Source: Ulva prolifera (lineage: Eukaryota > Chlorophyta > Ulvophyceae > Ulvales > Ulvaceae). From it: a stretch of DNA of 64,000 nt. Made by a program: the position numbers and the translations under genes. Positions within the stretch are counted from its first letter, which is position 1, and each line of letters starts with the position of its first letter. Below are positions 23,201 to 34,943 of the stretch, piece by piece. The DNA is taken from the NCBI GenBank assembly GCA_023078555.1, contig CM041202.1, forward strand, positions 5,876,522 to 5,940,521, written 5' to 3'. The notes beneath the pieces are model-generated. The model saw only the letters and a list, made by a program, of their open reading frames with translations, did not search any database and was not told the origin of the DNA.

Positions 23201-24342
23201 GTGGGCAGCTGCGGCCCAGACTGCCGCCTGAGTGCGCCCCCCCCCCCTGCTTCCCCCACACTGCCGTAGCCCGCCATTCAGACTAGAACACTGTGCACAC
23301 TGTGTGCCAGCACCCTGCATCAACGTACCTTTCGTAACGGCAGCTGCAGCAGCGTATCCAGCTGGCTGTTGCGTGACTTTATGACTGTATGCCCTAGCGA
23401 CCGCGGCGCCCCCGGGCCTCACACCCCCGAGGCCCTGACTGAGCGTGGGCGACTGGTGTGCAGTCCCCGACCCCTTCTGCGGTGACGGCATCATCCAGCC
23501 CCCGGAGGAGTGCGACCCACCAGGCGAGGGCGACTGCCAGGCTGACTGCACCATCCGTACGCTCCCGCCACCACCTCCTGCCACCATGCACCAAACCGGC
23601 CAGTCATTGCACCACCGCTTCATGCTGGTTAATCCTGGTGGGCTGACACCGCCCCGTTACCTCACGTCGGGCTCACACCGCCGCATTCATTACAGCCCGG
23701 TTCCCGTCACATGTCTTGTACCCGTTCTTCAGCCGTAGTGCCCAGTTCTAGACTGAGGCGTGTGTACATGCACTGCTGTGCTGTGGCCGTGTGTGTCTAC
23801 GTCCAACTGTTGATCCGAAAAGATTCTCCCGATGTGTGTGTCTACGTCCGCCACTCTCCTGCAATCGGCATACTCAGCGTCTGCCATGCTGTGCAGGCAC
23901 CATTGTCCCCCGCACACCTCCCCCAGGCTGCGTCACCTGCGAGGACAAGGCCGGCAAGCCCGTCCAGGTCACCCTCACCTGGGCCTGCCAGGGCCCTCCC
24001 CCCGCCTCTGTCACCGGCGGCGGCAAGAAGGGCGGCTCCGCGCAGTACGACCCCGCCACCGGTGTCGCTGTCTTCGGCAGCGGCGGAGACAGCCTCGGCA
24101 GCCAGATCGACTTTGAGTACGACGGCGTGGAGAACTCCATCCACACCAGCTGCTCGTCCGAGTTCGGCCCCGGCCTCCGCACCTTCACCTCAAGCCAGGA
24201 CAAGAAATGCCAGAACGACTGCACGTGCAGCGGCTGCTTCGTCGTGACCGATGCGGTGCCGGAGGACGGCGGCGAGTACTGCCCCTTCTGCAACATCGAG
24301 TTCCTGGAGCAGGCGGCCGCCGGCCTCCCGATCGGGCGCTAG
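20231..24342 (+). CDS. Secreted modular cysteine-rich protein (9 exons, 523 aa)
   Basis: Exons: 20231-20321, 20894-21229, 21420-21551, 21780-21905, 22169-22303, 22728-22847, 23139-23231, 23464-23556 and 23897-24342. Phases fit throughout and every intron is phase 1. Exon 1 encodes a signal peptide (MNRHLSARACAAAVLGALVA, then ...TAFEYK). Eight copies follow of a roughly 30-residue module of form CGDxIxxGEECEPPxxxxCxxxC, two in exon 2 and one in each of exons 3-8, joined by Pro-rich linkers. The module resembles the Myxococcus-type disulfide repeat / DUF4215 repeats of extracellular proteins, with CEPP in place of the usual CDDGN. The last exon gives a 147-residue domain with ten Cys (CVTC, CQNDCTCSGC, CPFC), which I do not recognise. 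The product is probably a disulfide-rich extracellular or cell-wall protein. The start is supported by the signal peptide. Intron 1 carries a MITE-like copy. Confidence 0.88.
20636..20735 (+). mobile_element. MITE-like repeat, family 1, copy R2 (inside intron 1 of the Cys-rich gene)
   Basis: It aligns with the reverse complement of 9378-9480 over its whole length, including the core AGGTCTAATTTCTGGGTAGC. GCCAGCCA occurs on both sides (about 20613-20620 and 20737-20745), a possible 8-bp target duplication. It lies wholly within the intron 20322-20893. Confidence 0.6.
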
Positions 24343-24590
24343 ATGCGCTGAATGCTGCGGCGCTGCTGCGGCATTGCCGCGCAGCAGCAGCCCAGCGTGG
24401 CTTGCTGTCGGCAGCCGTTCATAAGCCCAGCTGGCCGCCTAGCAGGGGTCCTGCTGTGCCATGGAATGGTCAGAGATGGAGTGGGGAGTGTATACAATGT
24501 ATAGATGGCCTGGCTGGTGGGACCGTGACGATTCCTGCGGCAGTCCGCCGTTGGCGTTCTGCTGGGCGGGAGCTTCCACACCGCGCTGCT
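24343..24590. other. 3' flank of the Cys-rich gene
   Basis: GC-rich sequence directly after the stop codon at 24340-24342. It should hold the 3' UTR. The first TGTAA I see downstream is at about 24845, already inside the duplicated segment. No gene is visible. Confidence 0.5.
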
Positions 24591-27480
24591 GGACTGGCTC
24601 TCGCACTTGCACATTCCCGCTCTTGCCGGGCCGTGTGCGTGGCAGGTGGAGCTGGGTGCTTGTGCTGGGTGTGGGCGAGGGTGGTGCACTGGCGTTTACT
24701 TTTTTTTACACATTCCTCTCTAGCGTAGGGTTTTCTGCTTTTTCGTGACAGCTATGCAATGCCACAGATGACGTCTCGGGCAGAGTGAGCTCTGCATCAC
24801 GCCGCTGCAGCTGTGCAGCACAGGCTGGGGGTGTTGATGGTTGTAACTGCACCGTTCTTCCACTCATGGACTCATGTTGATATTGAACTCATCCATGTCC
24901 ATGTTCATGGAAGGGAATCTTTCCGAACAGGCACATCTGGTTGTGTTCTGCAGCACATCTGGCATTGCTGCAGCTTCTGCCACAGCCCTGCCTTCAGGTC
25001 ATGTGCTTGCAGCTGCACTGGTGGAATCTTTTGTGGCTGCACTGTCATAATGCTGCCACAGTGCATAGCCACACTTGTCACCTGCAGCCCTCGTAAAAAA
25101 CAAAAAAATTTGGAGTTCAGACACCTCCGCTAGACTCTGCACAGTGTCGAAGTTGCATGTGACCTTTGATGAACCTTATATGCGTCAAACAAGTAGTATG
25201 AAAACGCTGAACCTATTGGTGCATTGATGCCAGCGGAGTACCCGCTGTATGCTGGGCCTGCATGCTCTTGCCGCTCAAGACTTTCGGCACGTTGTGCTGA
25301 CGCTTGCAGCTCAACCACGGTCTCCTACATACATGCGCTGCAGGCATCGGGATTGTAGTCCACTGGCTTGTCCCACCCACAGTACGTGGCATCTGGGCCT
25401 GCTTGTCGCAGCCAGCCACTGCGAACGACTTTCTCACGGGGCAGTATATGACCTTGCAGCACGACAAGTCTTCTGAATGGCCCTGACGTTACCGGCTTGC
25501 AGCAACGACATCTTGGCATAATGCAATTGGTTATGTTGTGGCGTGTGCGACCACCATCCATGTATCGGGATACCTAGGGCAGGCCGATCGATGAAAACAA
25601 GCGGATCACGTCCATAGTTCTAGATTGCTATTGCTGCTCGAGATTTCGTCGTTTGGCTCCCGGTCCCACAGTGGACCTTCTCTGGCACAGGGACCGGCCC
25701 GTGACACTGGGTCTCCTTCTGGGCTCCATCGTGGGAGTCGAAAAGTTGAAAAGCTGAGTCTCGCAGACCCGACATACTGCTTCGCGTTCATATTGCCGTA
25801 TAAGCGGGCGGTGAGCGTGTTGTATTCAGTGAGATTTCCTCTCAGAACCCGTTGCATGCCCATTGCTTCTCCAGAATGTCTCCGTGTGGTAGAAGTAATG
25901 ACAGTCATCAGCTACAGCAAGATGACCACACATAAAATCATGAGACTACCTTGTTCGACCCGGAATGTCTACCGTGCGCGATACTCTCACTTGCAAATGC
26001 CGAGCCGTCTCAGGTAGCACGACCATGCGGGAATGTGGCGTACATGCCGCGATGTGCCATCTTTTCAGCATTTTGATTCATATGCAACACCATCAGCGGC
26101 CCACGCATCAGCATTGTGATTCGCGTGCAACACCATCAGCGGCCCACGCACGAGGTGGACGTCGTAGACACACGAAACAAGCGTACATGGGTACTTCGGC
26201 AATGTGAAGCCGTCTAGCTCCATCAGGCTGTACCATGAATGACATCTGTGACTGCATGCGTCTGCACACATGCCGCAGAAAGCTGTGCCAGATTGTTCAC
26301 TCGCAAGATATCACCCCGGCGCGAGTCCACCGAAGCCATTCTGAGCTGCATCATACTTTTGGTGGCACTGGTGAACAGGCTGTACACCAGTGCCACAACG
26401 CTGCATAGGATAATATCTATGGATCCTGCCTATGCAGTTCTCACGTGTATCGGAGTATATGATCATCATCCTCATGTACGCAGTCCACACGAGGTAGGGC
26501 GCGATACCACGACGTCGTTGTGAAACAAATATATATCTAGCGGACTGAAGCACAGGCATGAGTGCAGACTCACTGCTGTTCAGAGACGAGCCTTGAAAGG
26601 ACGGGGAGCCCTACTGTGCCTTCGTGAGACCCCACCGTAGCTCTGCCGGAATACACGAGCTGCTTCCTACGATGCTCGAGTGTACACTTATTGTCCAACG
26701 TGACAACTGCAGATATGGCGCTTCTATCATTGACGTGCTCTGGAGTCCCGGCCAATCAGGCTGCGACGCGTCGGTATCGCGCGCATCGACAACGAACTAG
26801 ATCGCAGGGTCACTTGTGTACTGATAACTGTCAGGAATTCTGCTGGAGCATGGCCAGCTCTAGTTTGGCGCAAGGTATCGCTGCTGTACGCCATCCTGAC
26901 GCACTGCGACACGTGGCGGTGTCGAACCTCACGGTCCTCGTTCGGTGTCTCTCTCACAGCACGTGAGCCCCAAGTGCACCGCCCGTAGTTCCAGCCCCAC
27001 TGGGAGACGGTGCGCCGTCAACACATGCGTGTGTTTTTCGGTGTGATATGCCGGTGTCACACCTCTTTTCCATGTTGTCCCGTACGAGGGTCATGGTCAC
27101 CACAAGCTGTGGTGCATTCGGCCTAGCCGAATAGGCTGGTACGCCGGTCCGGAGGATTGCCAGTTGAACCGCTGAACGTGAGCGGGGTGGCCTCCGAAGC
27201 AGTCTACTACGAGACTGTATGATCTGATGAGCATGGTTCTGCCTGCCGAAGTCAGATCGTCGCCAGGATATGGCGAAGCAGGAGGGTTCCGCGCCGTTGT
27301 GGGCGCGTATACAAATACACTCCATTGCACCATATCCCATCTCATCCCCGACATGCCATTGCAATGCATCGGCATGCACCACTCTGCACTGCTTTCATCT
27401 TGACCATGGCCTCGCAGTGTTATTGTCACTGCCACGTCCGCCGAAGTGGCATGCACCTGTACAAAACATCACACCATTTT
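24590..27480. repeat. Segmental duplication, unit A
   Basis: Blocks of this unit recur in the same order about 4.0-4.3 kb to the right. Anchors: 24648-24845 with 28680-28870, 25483-25530 with 29778-29820, 25855-25915 with 30150-30205, 26084-26150 with 30402-30430, 27025-27105 with 31310-31385, and 27270-27345 with 31575-31650. Translations of the minus strand also match in places: RCRCCKPVTSGPF against YRCCNPLTSGLF, and TRRHSGEAM against TRRQSGEAM. The shared minus-strand frame is broken by stops and shifts, so an old minus-strand gene may have decayed in both copies. Unit A also has a 43-bp internal tandem duplicate (GCAACACCATCAGCGGCCCA at 26086 and 26129). Confidence 0.6.
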
Positions 27481-27564
27481 TGAAAGCCCGGGGCAAGCAC
27501 TGAAATGGCCAGGCACTCGTGTTGCATGCGTGTAGCATTCTCAGATTGGTACTCACCTGCGTGT

Positions 27565-28240
27565 CCATGCTGCTAGGCAATGACCATGTTGGTCCAACTC
27601 CTTGGTCACCTGGTACCAGCAATGGACACCAGTCGCACCGCACATCGGTGGCATTGACCCGCAAAAAAAAAAATGGCCACCGAGCAGCATCAGCCCGCAT
27701 ACACAGCACACCATGCTCAAACTGGAGTCGCTGCAACCCTGGGCACTGTCCAATGGACAGGTACTTGCGCCTCAAGCTCACAGCACCAACCTCCGGAGGC
27801 CACATCGATCCGCAAGCTGCGGGCATCCTGACAGTGGGTTGGACACTCACATGCCCCTGAGGCTGTGCGGCTGAGCTGGAGCCACCAGGGTACAGCCAAG
27901 TACAAACTGTGCTCAGATTTCGCATGGCCGGGAGGACGAGGTGTCTGTCATAGGCAGGAAGCTCCTCTGGCTGGGAGCGCGGCCAGTGCAAGGGCATGCT
28001 ATTTTGTATCCACACCGCGATGCTGCCGGTTACCGCAAGGTTTCCACATGGGCTCCGTTCGTGAGAGTATTTGCGAGGAGCCTGATCAGGTCCATGTGTG
28101 TCTCTTCTAGCTGCTCCTGGGTCGTGAGGCGAATGCTGCACATGTGGTTGACAGCTATGGCGTGGGCGGCATTGAGGCACCAGTGCAGGAGAACAAATAA
28201 AACTTCTCGCGATGGCAGTTTGTGAGCCCAAGCGATGCAT
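27565..28240 (-). pseudogene. Coding-like fragments of an unidentified protein
   Basis: Two minus-strand segments read like protein. The first, about 28239-28037, gives 66-68 residues (HKLPSREVLFVLLHWCLNAA... ending THMDLIRLLANTLTNGAHVE), helical and amphipathic, and then meets TAA, which could instead be the splice donor G|GTAACC. The second, about 27890-27566, contains RRKYLSIGQCPGLQRLQFEH and ends at CAG followed by GTGAGT, a strong donor. I do not recognise either, and no start codon or clear acceptor links them. They may be exons of a live gene or remnants belonging to unit A of the local duplication. Confidence 0.25.
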
Positions 28241-28639
28241 AATTATCAATATTGGTCATGCTGGCGGCAACGCCATCCCGCGCCTGCCTTGGCCGGCAAT
28301 CACCTCAAAGCTGCGAGGGGCGTGAAGACTCTCGCTGAAGAGGTGTTTCTGTGCGTGGCAATCTGGGTGTGCACAGCCCTGCAGGCGCGGCTGGGCAACA
28401 GCAAGGGCGTCGCTCTGCATGATGAACCCGTGCTGCAGGGAGCTCCGCCGGGCCAGCTGGGCAACTCCAGCAAACAACAAAACAATAAAGTGTCCGCCAC
28501 GGAGGCGCTGAGGCTTGAGGTGGCGCTGGGTGTGATGCTGTGCTGTAGACCCAGCAAGCATCGCTGTGGGCACACCATTTCCTGTATTTGCTCAGGTCTA
28601 GCACCCACAGCTGCTGAACTGCCTCTGGCACTTGAACGC

Positions 28640-31600
28640 AGCGGCGCTTGCTGGCCGCGTGGATTGCAGGTGGAGCTGGGTGGTGGGTGTGGGCGAGGGT
28701 GGTGTACTGGCGTTTGTTTTTTTTCTACACATTCCTTTCTAGCCTGGGCAATTGTGCTTTTTCGCGACAGGTATGAAATGCCACAGAGGATCTCGGGTGC
28801 ACTGTGTTGTGCATCACGCCGCTGCAGCCGCTGCAGCACAGGCGGGGGGTGTGGATGGGTGTATACAACAGCAGCTTACGTATCAGCACCGTCCTTGAAA
28901 CTCTGGTGATGTCGTCCGTGTCCATGCACGCAACAGCAGTTTCCACTGACTGTCACGCATCTTCTCTCTCAGCAAGGCCAACATTCGCTGCAGTCATGGG
29001 CTCTTGTGTGGGTGCACAGAGGCCTTGTGCCGCCTTGCTGCCTTTGTCCTTGTAACACAGTGGCCATGCTGCTGTGATACATAGCAGCTAGCGTGCGTGA
29101 CAACATTTTGGGTTCAAAGGCTGGCAAAACAGCAGTCACATCCGCAGGTTGTTGCTGCTGCTGCTGTGTACTGTTGTGTGTGCATGATGTTTTGATGCCG
29201 TGTACATTCTGTGAACATCATCTGCTCTCGGCCCACTTGGCTTGGGATGGTGAATACAGTTGTTCCGTGAATACATATGGTGAACTTCATATACAACCAT
29301 GGTGGTTGTGCCATGAGTATGGAGTGCACTCGACCACCAGCTCAGACACTACATCAGCAGCACTACCATCTGCTGCGTTGCGTCGAGTCAGCAACAGATG
29401 TTTCACAGGCATCCTGATGCCGCAGTGATACGAGGTAGGCTTCGCCTTGTGGTGGGGCGTTGTCTTTTTGTAGGCAAAGCCTAGGCAGCGGGAGGACGAG
29501 CCTCGCTCTGGGACAAAAAACTTCAGAGACCTGTGCCATCAGTTTGACTTGAAGGCATCATGTCAAACAAGCTGAACAAATGTTTGCCACATCTCAACAA
29601 GTAGCTGAGGTACATCTGCATGCACTGCAGGCATCTGGACGTCAGTCTGATGCACAGTTGACGTCCATCACACAGTTGATGTCTGGGCGACATTTGCCAC
29701 TGCCTACCACTAAGGATGGCCTTCTTGCCGGGTAGCCTGTGACCTTAAAGCTCTAGAGGCTTGTTGAATAAGCCTGATGTCAGCGGATTGCAGCACCGAT
29801 AGTTGGCACGTTGCAGTCGGTCGTGTCGTGGAGTGTGACCGCCATCTACATCACGGCACAGCTGGGGCAAGTAGATCCACATGAGCACGTCGATTGCGTC
29901 CATACTGCTTCTTTGCTGGTGCTGTTTGAAATCTCGTTCTGTGGCTCCCGCTTCCCCGGTGGACCTGCTCTGGAACTGGCAATGGCACTGGCATGTGCTA
30001 CTGGGAGGATGCCTTATCACAACACTGTCCCTAGTAAGCTGCAGTCCTCAGCCACGCCATCACAATCAGCCTCACGCGTTCAGCAAAATTTAAATTATGG
30101 GCCGGCGGTGAATGTGCTGCTTCCGGCGAGGTTCTATCTCTTGGCATGGGCTGCCATAGCTTCTCCAGACTGTCTCCGTGTGCCAAAAGTATCGGCGATC
30201 ATTGGCTAAAAACAGAGACAGGCACACAAAACTGTGAAACAAACAGGTTGGCCAAGGGGTATGCACCTTGAGCGATGCTCCGACTTGCTACAGTCGAAGC
30301 GGGCAATACCGAGACCGAGACAGAGCGGGTCAGGTAGCATGATTATGCGGGGCGCCTGAAATCTCCCCGGGTGACTTATCGGTATAGCATTGTGCTGTGA
30401 ATGCAACGGCATCAGCGGCCCACATACGAGGGGGACGTCTACACAAAGCAACCTTGCCGTGAACGAGCCTCTTCAGTATTATGAAGCCGCCCAGCTTCAG
30501 TTGTAAAGCTTGATTATGCCATCTCTGCTGCAGGCGTGTGTACGTGCCGTGGTATCTCGAGACATGCTGTAGCAGGTCTTGCAATCGCAAGGCACCACCC
30601 CACTCCGCGTCCACTGAAGGCAATTAGCAGCACGCTGTAACTCCAGGCTGTCTTCCAGCGCCGCCACAATTGCAAGTTAAATCTTCTGTGCGTTGCACTA
30701 CCCACGATCGTTGTAGTCTAGCATCATCCTCAAGACGCATGCAGTTGACACCAGGCAGTCCATCAAACCACAACGTGGTTGTAAGCACAACTTGATACCT
30801 GGCGCACTGAACATCAGATATCGATTGCAAGCTCACTACTCAGCAGAAACGATCTGGTAGACGATGGGGCTCGATGGCGTGCCTTTGCGAGACGCCACCG
30901 AGCATCTCCGAGACAGCCCTGCCTCCCAGGTTCACTCGATGGCAGCAGTCCATGTGACACGCATCATTCAACTCATGCAAGTCACTGCACAGGTGGCGCA
31001 TCTACTACTGGCGTCTGCCGGAGACCCGGCCCATCACATTTCGACTCTTCGACTCGACTCGTATCGGTAACAGACTGGATTGCCAGGTCCGTTGTGCACT
31101 CTTAGGCATCCTGGCCGGCTCTACGATACGCCAGAATAAAGCATCGCTGCTTCACGAAACGGTAACGCATTGCGACACGTGGCGGTACGAGACCTCCGAC
31201 TGCTAGTTCGCTGTCACTCTCGGAGCACGCACATTCCACCTGGGCTCACCACCTCACCAGTCTCTCTTGCAATGCGACGGTTCGCCTTCGAACACACGTG
31301 GTGTGCCAGCGTGTTTCGGTGTGATGCGACGGTGTCGCACCATTTCCATGTTGCCCAACGAGGATCATGGACACTGCATGTGATGCGGTGCATTCGGCTG
31401 ATCCAGGCCGGATGGACCGGCGACAAGTCGCCGGTGTGGGGGGCTGCCAGCACTGCTGAACGTGAGCGGGGTGGCCCCTGGGGCCGTCTACCTGATAGGC
31501 GGCCTCATGTCTGATGAGCATGGCCCTGCATGCCATCGGCCTGCCGCCAAGAAGTCTGCTGGCCAGGGAGCTGCAGCAATGGCGGAGCAGAGAGGTTCCG

Positions 31601-31785
31601 CGCCGTTGTGGGCGCGCAAAAAAATACACTCCATTGCAATGCATCCAGCACATGCCACTGCCACCTAGCCATACTGCACTGCTCTCCCTCTGGCTCTGCC
31701 TCCCCGCTGTCGTTGTCACTGCCACAGGGCCAGGCTTGGTAGACATGCAGATAGCTCTCTGCTTGTGCTGGTGCATTGCAGGGAG
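28640..31785. repeat. Segmental duplication, unit B
   Basis: The partner of 24590-27480 (see the anchors there). The left border is fused to a segment, 28380-28620, whose own second copy lies at about 31745-31960. The blocks around GTAGACCCAGCA at 28546 and 31889 show this. The array therefore looks like two and a fraction units. The minus-strand frames here hold more stops than unit A. Confidence 0.6.
29028..29055 (+). mobile_element. Short TGTAA-ended insertion flanked by direct repeat
   Basis: The insert ends GCCTTTGTCCTTGTAA. It is bracketed by CACAGAGGCCTTG (29015-29027) and CACAGTGGCCATG (29056-29068), an 11 of 13 match. It belongs to the same family as 15896-15920. Confidence 0.5.
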
Positions 31786-31960
31786 CTCTGCCCTGGCCTG
31801 CTGGAGCATCCCAGCAACGTGTCTGCCTCAGGGGCTGAGACTGTTTGCACTCGCTAGTGCAAGTGGCAGAGTAAACTGCTGTAATGTAGACCCAGCAGAC
31901 ACCGCTGTGTGCGTTCAATTGCCTGCTCTGGCTCACAGCTGGCACCAACAACTTCGGTGC
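31745..31960. repeat. Partial third copy of the duplicated segment
   Basis: This aligns with 28380-28620 (for example GGAGCTC..., then TGCTGTAGACCCAGCA) and marks the right end of the duplicated array. Confidence 0.4.
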
Positions 31961-34943
31961 GATTGCCAGTGGCGAGCTGAGCAGGCTCCGATGTGCCAGG
32001 CAGTGATACAGTCCGAGCCTGCCCTCCAGACCAAAAGACCTTGGCAGGTGGCAACCACATGGTCACGGCCATTCTCAGTGCTACCCCTTTTTTGGTGTTG
32101 TGGCATAACATCCCCGCAGGCTGCTGTGGGATGCCGTTTGCATTCTTGGAAGTGCTGCAGTGAAGCGTTCCCCGGTGTGGCTTCGAGCCCCAATCAGACC
32201 CGCTGTGCCATTGCAGAGTGCCTACGCCATAGCTGCCAGGCACATCGTTGAAGCAGGCTGATGCATCGCTGATACAGCTTGGATTGAGTCATAGTACATC
32301 AATGCACCTGAAAGTTTGAGTGTGCGGGACACAGTGCAGCAAAAGGATGATAAGTCCACCTGATTGACAAGCATGCTGCATACAGTCCCATCGCATTTGG
32401 CGTGTCTCAAACCTACAGGAATCACGACAGGAGCTCATTCGTACCAAACACGCCCGAAAATGTATGATCCTTCACCCTGAAGAGAATAATAGACTTGAGA
32501 CAACATCTACACATGATTATTTGGCAATCGGTCGCCACGAGCCGTTGCTTCGAGCCCCAAACTGCATCTGGACTGTCACCTTTGCTTCCCAGTTTTGCAG
32601 GACCGGGCATAGAAAACCATCGGTCACCGGTAGCATGGGTGGTATACTCTGAAATCACGACGGAAAGCATCAGCGTGGAAGGCTGTGTCTCCGTATACAT
32701 ACCGAGCTGCTGGCAAAGGGCCAACAGCGATGTACAGGTGGAGGCCCTGCGAGAGAACAAGCTGTAGTGATGTATTCGGGCAGCACAGAATGTCATACAC
32801 TGTATGCATGCGTTGATCGCTTCGCGTGTGAGAAAGGGAATACGGAGGTTGTGCACCATGAGGACACGAGGTCCGAGAGCCGCGACAGAACCGTGGAATA
32901 CGCCGCGCTGATAAAGCTGGGACATTCTATCAGCATCCGATTAAGCGTGGGACATACACTGCGCAACTGCATGCTGTCGCATGACCGAGATTAGGGCTCG
33001 TCAGGCGACTGTAAGCCTCGATGGCCCCAATGCCACAATCAAGCGAATCAGGCAGCGGCGTGGCCATGTAGCTTGACCTCGCATCGACGGATGCACGCGC
33101 ACTGCGACATCTGGTGCCAAATGTCGTGATTTAATGTCAGGTGGATAGGCTAGGTCACGTTGGCTGATCCGGATGGGTACCTGCGCTTCGAAGCGTTCTC
33201 GTGACAAAATTGCGTCCAAGAGAGGTTTGCCTTCCTGTCATGCGGCAGAATCTCGGAGCAGCATTCCCTAGAACTCTACACGTGCCGTATCGCCCTGCGA
33301 ATAGGATCAGGGACGCACTGCGGGATGCGATGTCGTGCAGTATTTGAACACGCGAGGACCATATAGAAGTCATGGCCTCGAGACAAGTGAGTATCATGAA
33401 AGGGGCCGCTGGAGCATCTAGCTCGAAGGCATTGATCCTTTCCGGACGGCTGTCACGGGTCTCGCAGGCATGCCGCGCAACTCGGCACAAACGCTGTGTA
33501 GACAGCAGTGCGGAGGCGAAGGAGCAAACAGCGTCGCAAAACAAGTACGCAGTTATCATGTGGCCCTTTAATTCTACACTACGTATCATGATGGAAGAAA
33601 GAGCTCAACCATTCATGCAGGCTGCATGCGCGACACCTGCTCGCGACTTCGATATCGACTTTGAAAAAGGGCCTTTGGCCGATCTGCTGGGTCTATATCG
33701 CACAATCTGCACTACTCTTTACTATTGAGCGCTGCACGCAGAGGCTGACGAATGCGTGTACGTTTCTGCTGCTGGCTCAATAGGTACATACGCCAACATG
33801 CCTCACCATTGGCGCCTCAGATCCAACAGCATCTGTTCCGCAAGCTATGGCAAGCCACTCATAAACCTCTCCGTCAAAGACTTTGCCATGTCTTCGCAAA
33901 CACAGTGCCGTCGGGTGTGGCACAGTGGCCCACATGTGCATTCTGGTCGAATCTGTAGCATGTTTCACAGAAGATAGGAGGAGCTCTGCTCCTATCCCGT
34001 GTCCTGTTCATTGTTGTCAGAATCAGTGCCAGAACGTGAGCGCATGTCCCGTGTGCAGGCTTCCTGCTGTTGAAAGGCAGTAGCTTCAGCGCACCACAGA
34101 TGGGATCGCTATGGTGGCTCTCAGTCGACCCTGCTGTCACGGACTTCAGCACAGGCGTGTTTTCTTCTCTAACAGCACATCAGGGCACTGCCTTTGCCTG
34201 CCTCATCCATGTCAAGTGATGTAAGTCACATCCAGAGGCACACGGCTGACCTGGAAAGCATCGTTAAAGTAGCGTCTTTAAATGCCGCTCGAGCTTAGAA
34301 CGGAGTCAAGGAATATGACCTTGAAAGGCACGTATGAGGGGGACTATCAGACATCTTCCGAAGAAGCTCGATGACACTGGTCGCTCCTAGTCTGCTCCAT
34401 ACGAAGCACACACCGAGCATGGCCGCACACCCCCATGGCCTCTGTGCATCACTCAAGCAATGCCCTCTGTTAGTGTGGCAGCTGGGAAAAGGCCAGAGTC
34501 CTTGATATTGTAGCTATCAGATGAACACACCTGCCATCTTACAGGCCCAACTTCGCTTTCCCACCCTTGTGTACAACAAAGTATGTCACATGTCTGTGCA
34601 CCTTACTTGCTGCCTGCTTTGACTTTGTTCGGCATCTGTGCTCAGCTATCGGACTCTGCTCAGTGTGGTGGGCTGGATTGCATCCGCTGCTGTCTCTCGC
34701 CGATACAACTAACCCAGCTGGGGCCAGCACTCCTGCCCTGCTCCTCCATGCTGGTGCCACAACCCCTGCTGCACACTGCAAACACATCCATTTCAACTCG
34801 TTCCTGAGCTGTGCAGACATGCACAAGCAACATCCCATGGCAACTTTGAGCTCTCTGACTCGATCTCCCATCACAGCTCCCACATGCAAGCTTAATTTCG
34901 CAGAACACAGCCCCAAGAAACCACTACAGCAACTGCTGTGCAG
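31961..34943. other. Stretch with no supported gene
   Basis: Open frames at 33372-33728 (+, 118 codons, ATG start) and 33155-33589 (-, 144 codons) overlap on opposite strands, and neither shows a motif I recognise. Exons upstream of the membrane protein at 34944 probably lie in this region, because its first visible exon starts in phase 1, but I could not find them. Confidence 0.5.
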
